From positions 1-64,000 of the forward strand of contig CBJLMB010000011.1 of the NCBI GenBank assembly GCA_966424055.1: a DNA stretch of 64,000 bases, given 5' to 3'. This DNA is from Deminuibacter sp966424055. GTDB lineage: Bacteria > Bacteroidota > Bacteroidia > Chitinophagales > Chitinophagaceae. A program made the translations under genes and the position numbers. The notes under the pieces were generated by a model. It was not told the origin of the DNA. It saw nothing but the letters and a program-made list of their open reading frames with translations, and ran no database searches. Positions 55,743 to 64,000 of this stretch are shown piece by piece; the stretch's first letter is position 1; each line of letters begins with the position of its first letter.

Positions 55743-56555
55743 ATGCATCAAACGCCCCTCCAGAAATATTTTGCTCAGCGGGTTAAAAATCTATTCAATC
55801 ATCTGCACGATTTTGACCTGAATGGGGATGATGTGTCCCTGCACGATTTCAGGGTGGAAATGAAAAAGCTGCGGGCTATTATCAAGTTTCTCCGCCAGGT
55901 ATATCCCAAACAAAAACTGAAAAGACCAGCCCACCTGCTGCGCTCTATTTTCCAGGTGGCCGGTGAGATACGTGAATACCAGATACTGCAGCAATGGTTG
56001 CAGAAGAACCAGCTCACTGTTATCCAGGAGCGGTATTTCCCTGCTGTACAGCTGCAGCAAATGACAGAACAGTTCAGGCTGCATGCAGAGGATTATAAAA
56101 ACGATTTTAAAGAGATCATTGAACAGGCTGGGAAATTTGTGGCCATCACCAATGAGATACTGGCAGAACAATATTTTGTAGACATGAACGCCCAGGTACA
56201 GGAAATGATCAGCCAGGACCTGCATGAAACCGAATGGCATGAATTGCGTAAGCTGATCAAACAATGGATGTATGCCATTAACTGGGTAAAGCCCGAGGAA
56301 GTGGCAGAGAAAGATCCCGCATTCTCTTACTACAACAAGTTGCAGGAATGTATTGGCCAATGGCACGACCTGGAGCTGATCAAAGATGCTTTTTCGCAAA
56401 AGCAGATCTATCTTTCACAGGATATTGATGTGCAGAAAGATTTTGGTATAGCCTGGGAAAAATTATTGCATTCTTCCCGCTACAGGGAAAAACAGATAGA
56501 GGAGCTGCTGGCTGCCAGGCAGCTGAATGCCCAGTCGCCTGCCTCCCGCGGGTGA
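55743..56555 (+). CDS. CHAD-domain protein
   Basis: 270 aa with an ATG start. Helical throughout with conserved basic helices (HDFRVEMKKLRAIIKFLR; WHELRKLIKQWMYAINWV; QWHDLELIKDAF), the pattern of CHAD domains, which bind inorganic polyphosphate. It has no triphosphate tunnel (CYTH) domain, as in stand-alone CHAD proteins. The start is 2 bp after the reductase stop. Role in polyphosphate granules is known for some relatives only. Confidence 0.85.
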   Translation: MHQTPLQKYFAQRVKNLFNHLHDFDLNGDDVSLHDFRVEMKKLRAIIKFLRQVYPKQKLKRPAHLLRSIFQVAGEIREYQILQQWLQKNQLTVIQERYFPAVQLQQMTEQFRLHAEDYKNDFKEIIEQAGKFVAITNEILAEQYFVDMNAQVQEMISQDLHETEWHELRKLIKQWMYAINWVKPEEVAEKDPAFSYYNKLQECIGQWHDLELIKDAFSQKQIYLSQDIDVQKDFGIAWEKLLHSSRYREKQIEELLAARQLNAQSPASRG

Positions 56556-56601
56556 CCATTATCCCTGCAGCCTGCGGCTGCCAGGTACTTTTACTATGCT
56601 T

Positions 56602-57531
56602 TTATGGTTGATAAAAATAATCCCAGGCCAGCCTGGCTGTTTGTGCAATAGCCGCTTCGCGTGTGGCTTCGTCTCCTGTTGAATCGCTGATGAATACGGC
56701 AATGGCAATATGCTTCCCGTTGGGCAGTGTGATAACGCCGATATCATTGGTAGCCCTTGTCATCCCGTTCGGCTCAGTACCTGATGTGCCGGTTTTATGG
56801 GCTACCACTGTACCGGCGGGCAACAATCCTTTTATTCTTTTAGGGCCAGGTGTTGATTGTTCCAGCTGTTGCAGTAACAGCGCACGGGTGCTTTCTGCCA
56901 GGTAATGCCCGCGGTATAGTGTATCCAGCAGCTGAACAGCTGCCCGTGGATATGCCCAGTTACGGTACTGCACCTGAAAATCTGCCACCTGTTGCTCCCT
57001 TTCAAAAGTGGCAATGGTCATCTCTTTTATACCCATACGGCGCAGGGCCTGGTTTGTTTTGGAAGTACCACCCAGCAGGCGCAATAAAACATCACAAGCT
57101 GTTCCATCACTTTCTGAAACACTGTACTGTAAAATTTCTTTCAGCGACATACTGATACCGCCATTGGGATGCTGCTCCCTGATAGGACTATGCCCCCTGG
57201 GCATTATATCCGAAGCGCGTATTTCGATGGATTGGCCGAGGGTGAACTGGTGGTGGTCAACTGCATGCAAAGCAATCATATTAATGGGCAGCTTGTATAC
57301 ACTTTGCATGGGAAAAGGCTGGCGGCTGTTGTAACCGAGTGTGTCTCCTGTTTCCAGCAACTGTGCAAACATGCCCAGTTTACCCTTGCTCTGCAGGGCA
57401 ATATGATCCAGCTGTGAAGTAATGGATGTGGATTGTGCTGTGGCAGATTGTATTAAAAAACAGGGAATGGGTACGAAAGCCAGCTGGTAAAACCGGCGGA
57501 TGGTGTAAATTATCTGATGCAGGTATTTCAT
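56602..57531 (-). CDS. Class A beta-lactamase, PER/VEB/CfxA-like (A2 subclass)
   Basis: 309 aa from the ATG at 57531 (MKYLHQIIYTIRRFYQLAF); the frame runs back to 57624 through a hairpin repeat, which is not coding. Signal peptide ending ATAQS. Catalytic SxxK at residues 77-80 (SVYK); the SDN loop is SDG at 141-143; the Glu166 region is EREQQVADFQVQYRNW (about 177); KTG at 246-248 (HKTGTSG). The SDG variant differs from the usual SDN. It hydrolyses beta-lactams in the periplasm; breadth cannot be told. Chromosomal context with no mobile element next to it suggests an intrinsic gene. Single gene. Confidence 0.9.
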   Translation of the reverse strand: MKYLHQIIYTIRRFYQLAFVPIPCFLIQSATAQSTSITSQLDHIALQSKGKLGMFAQLLETGDTLGYNSRQPFPMQSVYKLPINMIALHAVDHHQFTLGQSIEIRASDIMPRGHSPIREQHPNGGISMSLKEILQYSVSESDGTACDVLLRLLGGTSKTNQALRRMGIKEMTIATFEREQQVADFQVQYRNWAYPRAAVQLLDTLYRGHYLAESTRALLLQQLEQSTPGPKRIKGLLPAGTVVAHKTGTSGTEPNGMTRATNDIGVITLPNGKHIAIAVFISDSTGDEATREAAIAQTARLAWDYFYQP

Positions 57532-57593
57532 GCAGCCAATATAACGGATATTTATCCTGTATTGCGGGGTGTGTATAAAATTTCTGTAATGAT

Positions 57594-57627
57594 AGAGTGG
57601 GGCACTCTCTGAAGAGTGCCCCACTCT
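57594..57627. repeat. Hairpin repeat H, copy 3
   Basis: Same 34 bases as at 45639-45672, just upstream of the beta-lactamase gene and downstream of the ctlX gene, both on the minus strand. A degenerate partner (GTGCTCCGCAGAGTGCCTCA) follows at 57650-57669. Likely terminator for ctlX. Confidence 0.8.
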
Positions 57628-57670
57628 ATGTTTGTATAGTATTTCGGTGCTCCGCAGAGTGCCTCACTCT

Positions 57671-58573
57671 TTACAGGAACACTTCCGCCATCATGCATCG
57701 CGCACTGCCGCCGCCATTGGTTTCAATAGTGGTGAGGGGTGAATGAAGGATGCGGTTATAATTTTCCAGCGCTTCAATTTGTTTGGTGGTCAATGACTGG
57801 TATGCCTGTGTAGACATCACCAGCAGTTTCTCACCCTGGTCGTTCTCTACCTGCAGCATATTGCCCGCAAAATGGTTCATCTGCTCCAGGCTGATCGTGA
57901 TCAGCTCTTTTTCCGTGCCATTGATGGTGGCGATCACATCGCTTTTTTCAGCAGCGCTCCTGATGGCTTCCAGGCAAATCACCACATAGGCATCTGCCAC
58001 ACACATCAGTACATTGGTATGGTAGATGGGTTTATTGTTTGCATCTGTTGCATGAAACAATACCGGTTCATATTGCAGCTGCCTGGCAAATTCTTCCAGT
58101 ACCTTTGGGTCGGTCCTGGGTGAAATGCAGGCATAAGCCAACTGGTGATCCCTGTCAAGCACCATGCTGCCGGTGCCCTCCAGGAACTGGTTACGGCTTT
58201 CAAAATGACTAAGGTCTATTTGCCGGCTGGTGGCAAAGTCTTTTTTCAATTGTTCTATCAATGCCGGTTTCCGTTCCAGTCTTCTGTTGGGTGCAAACAT
58301 GGGATACAGCACGATTGTACCACCGCTATGAAAGGATATCCAGTTATTGGGAAATATTGAATCCGGTGTATGCGGTTCGGCTGTATCATCAACCACGGTT
58401 ACGGTTATACCATTGGCCCGCAGCAGGGTTACCAATGTGTCGAACTCTTCCAGCGCTTTCTGCTGGGCATTTTCAGCTGCACCGGCCACCTGGAAAGCAT
58501 TGTTCACGGCTGTCTGTGCATTATAGGTAAACTGCACAGGCCGTATCATAAGAATATGTCGCGTCGTTTGCAT
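57671..58573 (-). CDS. ctlX: Citrulline-utilisation hydrolase-like protein (CtlX), amidinotransferase fold
   Basis: 300 aa with an ATG start. Guanidino-group-modifying (GME) fold: ILMIRPVQFTYN at the start, DSIFPNNWISFHSGGTIVLY, LEGTGSMVLDR (Glu/catalytic side), IYHTNVLMCVADAYVVI (His/Asp side) and the catalytic Cys in GGGSARCMMAEVF at the C-terminus. CtlX-type proteins are reported to act on citrulline or related ureido/guanidino compounds. An arginine deiminase gene lies 256 bp upstream on the same strand, which fits stepwise arginine use. Confidence 0.85.
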   Translation of the reverse strand: MQTTRHILMIRPVQFTYNAQTAVNNAFQVAGAAENAQQKALEEFDTLVTLLRANGITVTVVDDTAEPHTPDSIFPNNWISFHSGGTIVLYPMFAPNRRLERKPALIEQLKKDFATSRQIDLSHFESRNQFLEGTGSMVLDRDHQLAYACISPRTDPKVLEEFARQLQYEPVLFHATDANNKPIYHTNVLMCVADAYVVICLEAIRSAAEKSDVIATINGTEKELITISLEQMNHFAGNMLQVENDQGEKLLVMSTQAYQSLTTKQIEALENYNRILHSPLTTIETNGGGSARCMMAEVFL

Positions 58574-58628
58574 TACATTATATTATTGTTTTAACTGCGT
58601 ACTATAAGCATAAAATATAACCATCAAA

Positions 58629-58800
58629 GCCAATACTTAAGTACTAAGTACGAACCCACCCATTTATACTATGTCACATCGTACATCCCACATCATACAT
58701 CGTACATGACAAAGTGCAAACTGCGAAGTACTAAGTACGAACCCCACCCATTTACACTACGCACCCACACCGTACATCCCACATCGTACATGATAAATTA
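58629..58800. repeat. Dispersed GTACGATG / CTTCGTA repeat cluster 3
   Basis: AAGTACTAAGTACGAACCC occurs near 58636 and 58725 and ATCGTACATCCCACAT occurs at 58677 and again near 58775, with a shorter CATCGTACATGA between. The gap between ctlX and the deiminase gene holds nothing else. Confidence 0.6.
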
Positions 58801-58829
58801 CTAAGTACAAGAAATCCCCCTCCACCGTC

Positions 58830-60353
58830 TCACTTCAACCTATCCCTTAGCAAAGGCATGCTCATACAATGGGAGCCGCCGCGGGCGCGGGATAATTCTG
58901 CCGAGGGTAGCAGTATCAGGGTGTTTTCCATCAGCTGTGGGTTGAAGCCGTTTTCAAACAGGCTGAATGCTTCATCGGTGGTGATCACTTCAAAGCCGGC
59001 GCGCCGGAAGGCTGCAGCGGTTTTGTTGTTGCGGTCGTACCCGATGACCACACCTTCTTTCAGTGCAGCTACATTGCAGGAATCGGTCCACTGTTCCCTG
59101 TCATCATGCGGAAAATCATTGCCGCCACTGTAAATGATTGTTACCTCCTGTGGAGAGCAGCCAAAATCTTCCACGCTCACCTGCACCAACAGCGATTCAA
59201 TACCGGGTGGATTATTAGGTACACTGTAATCTTTATTGGCCTGGTAAGGTTCTGTGGCTTTTTTGTAGAACTGTAATACTTCCGGTTCTTCTATTTTGTG
59301 CAGCTGTGATTTATGCATCAGTCCGCCGAGATACGATTTTTTTACATTGTTCTCCGCTTCCAGTATTTTTTCAGAATAGCGGCCGTATAAAACCCATACA
59401 TTTCTTTTCACCTGGGTGAAAATGGTATCAATATGCATCTGCGCTCTTTTGCGCGGAATTTTTACCACCGATATTTTTTCAATACCCAATGCCGGTTGGC
59501 TGAAAATAGTGTGGATGATCTCGTTCACTGCATTGGAAGAAGTTCTTTCGCTGCATCCCACTATCAGGTGCCGCGGATGGATCATCATGATATCACCGCC
59601 TTCAATGCTGATGATGCGTTGCTTTCTTTCCTCCTCTTCATACAGGAAGAAATCACTTTCTTCTGTGATCTCAATCACTTTATTGGGATGGTCTTTGAAA
59701 AAATAATACAGTGCCAGGCATTTTGTGATCAGTGATTCCCGCTTGCGTGCTGCGGTGGCCATCCTGCTCAGCAGGATATGGTCTTTGATCATGATGCCAA
59801 TATCCCGGGTAAAAATAAAATTGGGTATGGGCGGAAAAATAAACTGGTCTTCTTTATTGTCGTTTTCTGCTGCGGGCAATACACCGGTGATCAGTATTTT
59901 GGCCAGTAATGCTGTATCAGCGATGCCTTCGAGCTTTTGCTGGATCTGCAGGCTGGATTCTTCATAAGAACATACCGCTGCGATCAAACGCAGTTTCACT
60001 TTTTCATCATGGAGTATTTCTTCCAGCAGGTGCTGGGTATCGAGCACTTTGGTGGAATTGAAATATTCTTTTTTGCCTGGAATAAAACAGTTGGCCCGCA
60101 CTTGTTCGTCGGGCGAATCCTGGCAGGCGTTGATATAAGCAACCTTGTCGGGATCAAGAAAATACAACAGCAGTTTTACATAATGATTGTATTCTTTCTG
60201 CATGTTCTGCAGGTGTACAATATCATCATACAGGTTATCGGAAAAAGTACTGGGAATGATCTTACCAATACCGCCATCAGGGCTATGGATAAGTATTTTG
60301 CGTAAGGTGCCTAATTCAGATTCTACATACCAATCTGACTGATCTACTGACAT
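58830..60353 (-). CDS. Arginine deiminase-like protein
   Basis: 507 aa from the ATG at 60353 (MSVDQSDWYVESELG); ten extra codons upstream are not needed. Longer than typical ADI (about 410 aa). Full set of GME-family catalytic positions: the FTRDIGIM loop, SIEGGDIMMIHP (Glu, Asp), MHIDTIFTQ (His, Asp), and Cys in RGGSHCMSMPL. It would hydrolyse arginine to citrulline and ammonia in the cytoplasm. Followed downstream on the same strand by the CtlX-like gene. An N-terminal part with insertions accounts for the length; other GME substrates are not excluded. Confidence 0.85.
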   Translation of the reverse strand: MSVDQSDWYVESELGTLRKILIHSPDGGIGKIIPSTFSDNLYDDIVHLQNMQKEYNHYVKLLLYFLDPDKVAYINACQDSPDEQVRANCFIPGKKEYFNSTKVLDTQHLLEEILHDEKVKLRLIAAVCSYEESSLQIQQKLEGIADTALLAKILITGVLPAAENDNKEDQFIFPPIPNFIFTRDIGIMIKDHILLSRMATAARKRESLITKCLALYYFFKDHPNKVIEITEESDFFLYEEEERKQRIISIEGGDIMMIHPRHLIVGCSERTSSNAVNEIIHTIFSQPALGIEKISVVKIPRKRAQMHIDTIFTQVKRNVWVLYGRYSEKILEAENNVKKSYLGGLMHKSQLHKIEEPEVLQFYKKATEPYQANKDYSVPNNPPGIESLLVQVSVEDFGCSPQEVTIIYSGGNDFPHDDREQWTDSCNVAALKEGVVIGYDRNNKTAAAFRRAGFEVITTDEAFSLFENGFNPQLMENTLILLPSAELSRARGGSHCMSMPLLRDRLK

Positions 60354-60591
60354 ACATTTGTTTTTGGTGAAGAAATAAAGCATCCGTTAAAGCCAATAAC
60401 AATCCTGCGGACATAAAGATTATTGCCGCAATAAGGAATGCATGTATCAGTAATCAGGGCTGCCGCAATCTGCTGAAGAGATCAGGTTGAGAAAATAGGC
60501 AAGAAGCAGGGTACTATGTATTTGTTTAGCAGCAAACATGCTGCAATATAACATTTTCGGCCGAAGGAAGTGGTTGGGGGTGGTATACCTG

Positions 60592-60774
60592 TTATTTGCG
60601 CCTGTGCCGGATGGTTTCTTCTTGTGAGGGCGGATGGGGAAACCCGGGAAAATCTTCATCGGTTTTCTCATCCGGGCTATGGGCTATATCTTCTTTTGTC
60701 ATGGGTTTTGCCGGCTTTTTGCTTTTGGGATATGATTTCTTTTTTGCCGGTGCGGCTGTTTTCTTTTTTTCCAT
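60592..60774 (-). CDS. Small Lys/Pro-rich protein
   Basis: 60 aa with an ATG start (MEKKKTAAPAKKKSYPKSKK). Lys/Ala/Pro-rich first half, then MTKEDIAHSPDEKTDEDFPG and FPHPPSQEE, ending in basic RHRRK. I recall similar short proteins in related Chitinophagaceae; unstructured and possibly nucleic-acid binding, but the function is unknown. The plus-strand frames over it are AT-poor noise. Confidence 0.6.
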   Translation of the reverse strand: MEKKKTAAPAKKKSYPKSKKPAKPMTKEDIAHSPDEKTDEDFPGFPHPPSQEETIRHRRK

Positions 60775-60826
60775 AACTGTTTTTAAAGAAAAAGCCTGAA
60801 AATTCCATGCCAGCCCGGGCGGCGGA

Positions 60827-61100
60827 GGTTCTCTCGCGGAATGCGCGGAAAACGCGGAAATAGAATAATCCTACGGCATCCTCAACGGGCGAGGGGATAA
60901 AGCTGCAAGCCAATAGCCATGAGCTGTTAGCAGGACAAACTGGAGACTGGTTCTCTCTCGCGGAATGCGCGGAAAACGCGGAAATGGAATAAACCTATGG
61001 GCATCCTCAACGGGCAACGGGATAAAGCTGCAAGCCAATAGCCATGAGCTGTTAGCAGGGCAGACTGGAGACTGGTTCTCTCGCGGAATGCGCGGAAATA
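60827..61100. repeat. Tandem repeat of about 123 bp, two units plus a partial third
   Basis: GGTTCTCTC(TC)GCGGAATGCGCGG starts at 60827, 60949 and 61074. Each unit contains GCGGAAAACGCGGAAAT, a CATCCTCAACGGGC segment and GCTGCAAGCCAATAGCCATG followed by AGCTGTTAGCAGG. Related phrases occur at 41280-41560 and 63060-63230. The gap to the ClC gene has no ORF of note. Confidence 0.7.
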
Positions 61101-61207
61101 ACTTGTGGCAGCACACCTGATTGCAACAGGTGGGACACTGGCAGCTCGTAGCTAATTGCTAAGAGCTATAAGCGATGAGCGATGCGTTCAGGAAGGGGTA
61201 CCAGCTA

Positions 61208-62986
61208 CTAATTATAGCTATACCGTATAATTTCCTGCCTGTACCTGTCCAGTATTGATGATTTGGAGATGAACCCCAGCCATTTGCCATCATCATCTGT
61301 CACCGCCAGTGTGGCGGCATTCTGCTGCTCAAATTTGTATAGTACCGATTCAACATCTTCATTGATGTTCACTGCCGCCTGCTTCAGCATTACATCGGCT
61401 ACTGTGATCGCCTTGTTTTTCTGCTGGTCATCCAGCAGTATGGATTTGATATCGTTCAGGTAAATGCTGCCCAGCAGTTTTTTACCGGCATCAGTAACGG
61501 CATATACATCTTTGTTGTTATAAGTGATCTGCCTGGTCATTTCCTGCAGGGAGGTATCGGGCGTAAAAGAGAGGTGATCTTTTTCTATCATATGCAATAG
61601 TTCCAGGCGGCTGAGCAGGAATTTATCTTTATTACTGGGATTCAGTTTGCTGTGCAGGGATAATTTTTTCATTTCCATCGACAAAGGCTCAAACCATTTT
61701 ACCACCATATAGCTGATGGCCGATACCAGCATCAGCGGTAATATAAGGCTATAGCCACCAGTGATCTCTGCACTGAGAAAGATGGCTGTTAAAGGGGCAA
61801 AGAATAACCCGCTGAGCACACCGGCCATACCAGCCACCACAAAATTGGCCATAGGCAGGTTCTGATAGCCCATCAGGTGAAAAAGCTGCCCCGAAATAAA
61901 ACCCAGTATACCACCAATAAAAAGTGCCGGTGCAAAACTGCCGCCATTACCGCCCCCCTGCAAGGTGAAGGCTGTGGCAAAGACCTTTAATAGCACCAGT
62001 CCCAGTAAAAAGCTGATAAATAGCCAGTTATTGTTTAAATGGTTGAACAGGAACGGGGTTTTATCCACCATATTGGTTTCAGCCAGTATTTTGATGGTCT
62101 TATAGCCTTCGCCAAACAGGGGCGGGAAGAAGAAGATCAGTACAGCCAGCAGCAGCGAGCCACAGAGCCATTTTTGTATGTGTGATGACCATTTAGCAAA
62201 ACGGTGTTCTACCCAGCTGAAAGCCCTGGCATAATACAAAGCCAGCAAACCGCTCAGCAGTCCTATTCCCACATAGAAAAAAGTATTGCTGTAATTAAAG
62301 GGCTGCATGTTTTTGAATGAAAGCAATATTTCATCACCCAGGATGATTTTCGCGATCAATGCACCGGTTGCAGCGGAAATGATCAGCGGGATAAATGTGG
62401 TGATGGTAATATCGATCATCAGTACTTCCAGCGCGAAAAGCACACCAGCGATGGGAGCGCTGAAAGCCGATGCAATACCCGAAGCAATACCACAGGCCAG
62501 CAATACCGTTCTTTCTTTATAAGGCAGGTAATACAACCTGCCGAAATTTGAACCGATGGCCGCACCAGTAGCTACCATGGGCGATTCCAGCCCTGCTGAA
62601 CCACCAAGACCAACAGTGATACCACTCGTAATAATATGCGAATATATCTGGCTGAAGGGCAGGTTAGAGGAGTTTTTGGCAATGGCATACACGATCTTGT
62701 CATTACCCTTAAGAAAATTATTACGGAATACTTTTACAATCAGCAAACCGCTGAGACCAATACCGGCTATGGGCAGCAACATCTGGTACCAGAGTACATT
62801 GCCAGGACGTATATGGTTGAAAAACAATTCTTCCAGGCGGAAGACGAATAATTTTAATAAAACAGCTGCAAGACTTGTAGAGGCGCCAACGATAATACAG
62901 GAAAAAAGTAGGAACTGCCTTTCCGTTAATTTCTTTTTCAGGTACAGCACGCCAACACGTATCTGTTTATGAATAAAGTGCAACAT
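61208..62986 (-). CDS. ClC-family chloride channel/antiporter with CBS domains
   Basis: 592 aa with an ATG start. ClC membrane part at about residues 30-425 with ten or more helices: GLGGSAGLESPMV (the GxEGP-type loop, Glu present at the gating position), ASAFSAPIAGVLFALEV, GGNGGSFAPALFIGG and VVAGMAGVLSGLFFAPLTA. C-terminal CBS pair at about 470-585 (ITYNNKDVYAVTDAGK; VTDDDGKWLGFIS). Retention of the gating Glu points to a Cl-/H+ exchanger or gated channel rather than the fluoride type. Single gene, flanked by repeat-rich gaps. Confidence 0.9.
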   Translation of the reverse strand: MLHFIHKQIRVGVLYLKKKLTERQFLLFSCIIVGASTSLAAVLLKLFVFRLEELFFNHIRPGNVLWYQMLLPIAGIGLSGLLIVKVFRNNFLKGNDKIVYAIAKNSSNLPFSQIYSHIITSGITVGLGGSAGLESPMVATGAAIGSNFGRLYYLPYKERTVLLACGIASGIASAFSAPIAGVLFALEVLMIDITITTFIPLIISAATGALIAKIILGDEILLSFKNMQPFNYSNTFFYVGIGLLSGLLALYYARAFSWVEHRFAKWSSHIQKWLCGSLLLAVLIFFFPPLFGEGYKTIKILAETNMVDKTPFLFNHLNNNWLFISFLLGLVLLKVFATAFTLQGGGNGGSFAPALFIGGILGFISGQLFHLMGYQNLPMANFVVAGMAGVLSGLFFAPLTAIFLSAEITGGYSLILPLMLVSAISYMVVKWFEPLSMEMKKLSLHSKLNPSNKDKFLLSRLELLHMIEKDHLSFTPDTSLQEMTRQITYNNKDVYAVTDAGKKLLGSIYLNDIKSILLDDQQKNKAITVADVMLKQAAVNINEDVESVLYKFEQQNAATLAVTDDDGKWLGFISKSSILDRYRQEIIRYSYN

Positions 62987-63059
62987 GCTGCAAGTTACCT
63001 AATTTAAACCTGGTAACAGATAACTGGCCCGGGTGTTACTGCTTTTTATATAAAAGATA

Positions 63060-63230
63060 CCGGATAAACAGCTGCGAGTGGCGGGGCTTCTCGGGAACAC
63101 GCAAAAAGCGCAGAAAAGAAGCGGACTGTCCTCTGGGGAATTTTTAGCATCCTGTTCACGCCCGGCAAGCCAGGCAGGATCAATGCTGCCACTCATCGCT
63201 GCCAGCTCATCGCTTGCCGCTCTAAACCGC
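63060..63230. other. Repeat-derived gap between ClC and topA
   Basis: The 310-bp gap holds CTGCGAGTGGCGGGGCTTCT, GCGCAGAAAAGAAGCGGA, and CTCATCGCTGCCAGCTCATC phrases of the same sort as in the 61-kb and 41-kb repeats, diverged. No gene. Confidence 0.45.
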
Positions 63231-63296
63231 CTCGTTTATGACTAAAAAAGGGATGGTTGCGCCACCCCTTGTTTGATATGCTTTTCTGTTATTGAA

Positions 63297-64000
63297 TTAT
63301 TTTGCCTTTTTCTTCCTGGCGGTTTTCTTTGGCGGGTTGGCTTTCAGCTCTTCGATGATCGCTTTTACCTCTTCGATGGTGAGCTCGGCGGCTTTTTCCT
63401 GCTGCTCTTTGGTGAGTTTATAATTGCGCAGCCCTTGTTTAATATAGGGGCCATAGGGGCCACGTAATACCTGTATTTTTTCTTTCTCAAAAACCTTGAT
63501 GGTCCTTTCTTCCTTGGCTTTGCGCTTTTCTTCGATCATCGGCGCAACCTCTTCCAGTGTAACCGTGTAGGGGTCCATTTCCTTGTTCAGTGCATAGAAT
63601 TTTTTATCATGCGCAGCATAAGGACCAAACCTGCCGATGTTGATGGATACTTCCTGTCCCTCGAACAATCCTATCATCCGCGGCAGCTTAAACAGGTCCA
63701 TGGCCTCTTCCATTGAAATGGTTTCGATGCTCTGTGTGGCTTTCAGTTTGGCAAAGCGGGGTTTTTCTTCATCATTGGCTTCACCGATCTGTACCATGGG
63801 GCCATAACGGCCCATACGGGCAATCACTTTTTTACCGCTTACAGGGTCAAAGCCCAGCTCGCGTTCGCCTTTGGCACGTTCGGCTGTTTCCAGTGTTACC
63901 TCGATATTGCTGTGAAATGGCCGGTAAAATGCATCGATCATTTTATTCCATTTCATTTTGCCTTCTGCAATCTCATCGAACTCTTCTTCAATGCGGGCGG
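63297..64000 (-). CDS. topA: DNA topoisomerase I, C-terminal part (cut by window end)
   Basis: The frame continues without a stop beyond base 64000, so only the last 234 residues are visible. They contain the Lys-rich C-terminal repeat type found in Bacteroidota TopA: KVIARMGRYGPMVQIGEA, EVSINIGRFGPYAAHDKKF, IQVLRGPYGPYIKQGLRNYK, each a G-R(Y/F)GP block, and a KKTARKKKAK basic tail. The enzyme relaxes negative supercoils; the catalytic Tyr and Toprim domain lie outside the window. Ends 10 bp after a CTTTTTTA-poor gap, no clear terminator. Confidence 0.92.
   Translation of the reverse strand, partial: ARIEEEFDEIAEGKMKWNKMIDAFYRPFHSNIEVTLETAERAKGERELGFDPVSGKKVIARMGRYGPMVQIGEANDEEKPRFAKLKATQSIETISMEEAMDLFKLPRMIGLFEGQEVSINIGRFGPYAAHDKKFYALNKEMDPYTVTLEEVAPMIEEKRKAKEERTIKVFEKEKIQVLRGPYGPYIKQGLRNYKLTKEQQEKAAELTIEEVKAIIEELKANPPKKTARKKKAK

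Noticed and set aside
57532..57624. N-terminal extension of the beta-lactamase
   Set aside because: The added residues translate the hairpin repeat and its flank; the same residues appear antisense next to xylA at the other copy, so they come from the repeat.

Overview
The window looks like chromosome of a Bacteroidota bacterium, most probably Chitinophagaceae (Chitinophaga/Niastella/Filimonas type). The evidence is a FecI-type sigma factor with a FecR anti-sigma factor and STN protein, LytTR regulators, a CzcA-TolC fusion, a PER/VEB-like class A beta-lactamase, DUF6443 and DUF5977 RHS proteins, malate:quinone oxidoreductase, and promoters of the TTTG-N(17-23)-TAnnTTTG type. Assignments come from reading the sequence and recalling families; no database search was run.

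Region 1 (1-22.7 kb) is one large accessory locus, all on the + strand. It begins with a coiled-coil protein ending in a putative outer-membrane barrel (442-1935). Five exported tail-fibre-like proteins follow (1978-8049); their N-termini vary, but they share a C-terminal module carrying a GIGT motif, a WPDYVFD motif and a coiled coil. Next come a 1505-aa SpvB/YD-repeat protein (8071-12588) and a 1660-aa DUF6443/RHS protein (12658-17640) that carries an HNH/Endo VII-like nuclease tip. Gene gaps are 4-70 bp, so this reads as one operon of about 17 kb. Behind it lies an AT-rich stack of toxin-immunity modules: the cognate Imm11/DUF1629-like immunity gene, an orphan toxin tip with two small genes, a displaced copy of the RHS core end with a ParB-like tip and its immunity gene, a frameshifted tip with an immunity gene, and a colicin-D-like tip with three stop codons followed by an intact colicin-immunity-like gene. 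The toxins become more damaged with distance while the immunity genes stay open. A dispersed repeat lies at both ends of the locus.

Region 2 (23-29.7 kb) holds an ECF sigma / FecR / STN-barrel triad, a RibD/DHFR-fold reductase, a GNAT acetyltransferase, a coupled pair of small genes, and a 1.3-kb nested tandem-repeat field (units of 83, 284, 90 and 75 bp). Region 3 (29.7-41 kb) holds mqo, an orphan LytTR regulator, a glyoxalase-fold protein, a heavy-metal RND efflux operon on the - strand (DUF6660-like, CzcA fused to a TolC-like protein, CzcB-like lipoprotein), a methyltransferase and a small secreted protein.

Region 4 (41.5-50 kb) contains a LacI-type regulator divergent from xylB-xylA with a clear operator, then dapD, and an operon of LiaF-like protein, DUF4288 protein, LytS-type kinase and LytTR regulator. 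Region 5 (50-64 kb) contains a glycosyltransferase coupled to a Sua5/YrdC protein, a CCA-adding-type nucleotidyltransferase, a pRiA4b ORF-3 family protein, an RmlD-like reductase, a CHAD protein, a class A beta-lactamase, a CtlX plus arginine deiminase pair, a ClC transporter with CBS domains, and the 3' end of topA. Intergenic DNA throughout carries several dispersed short-repeat families. No rRNA, tRNA, CRISPR array or insertion sequence was recognised.
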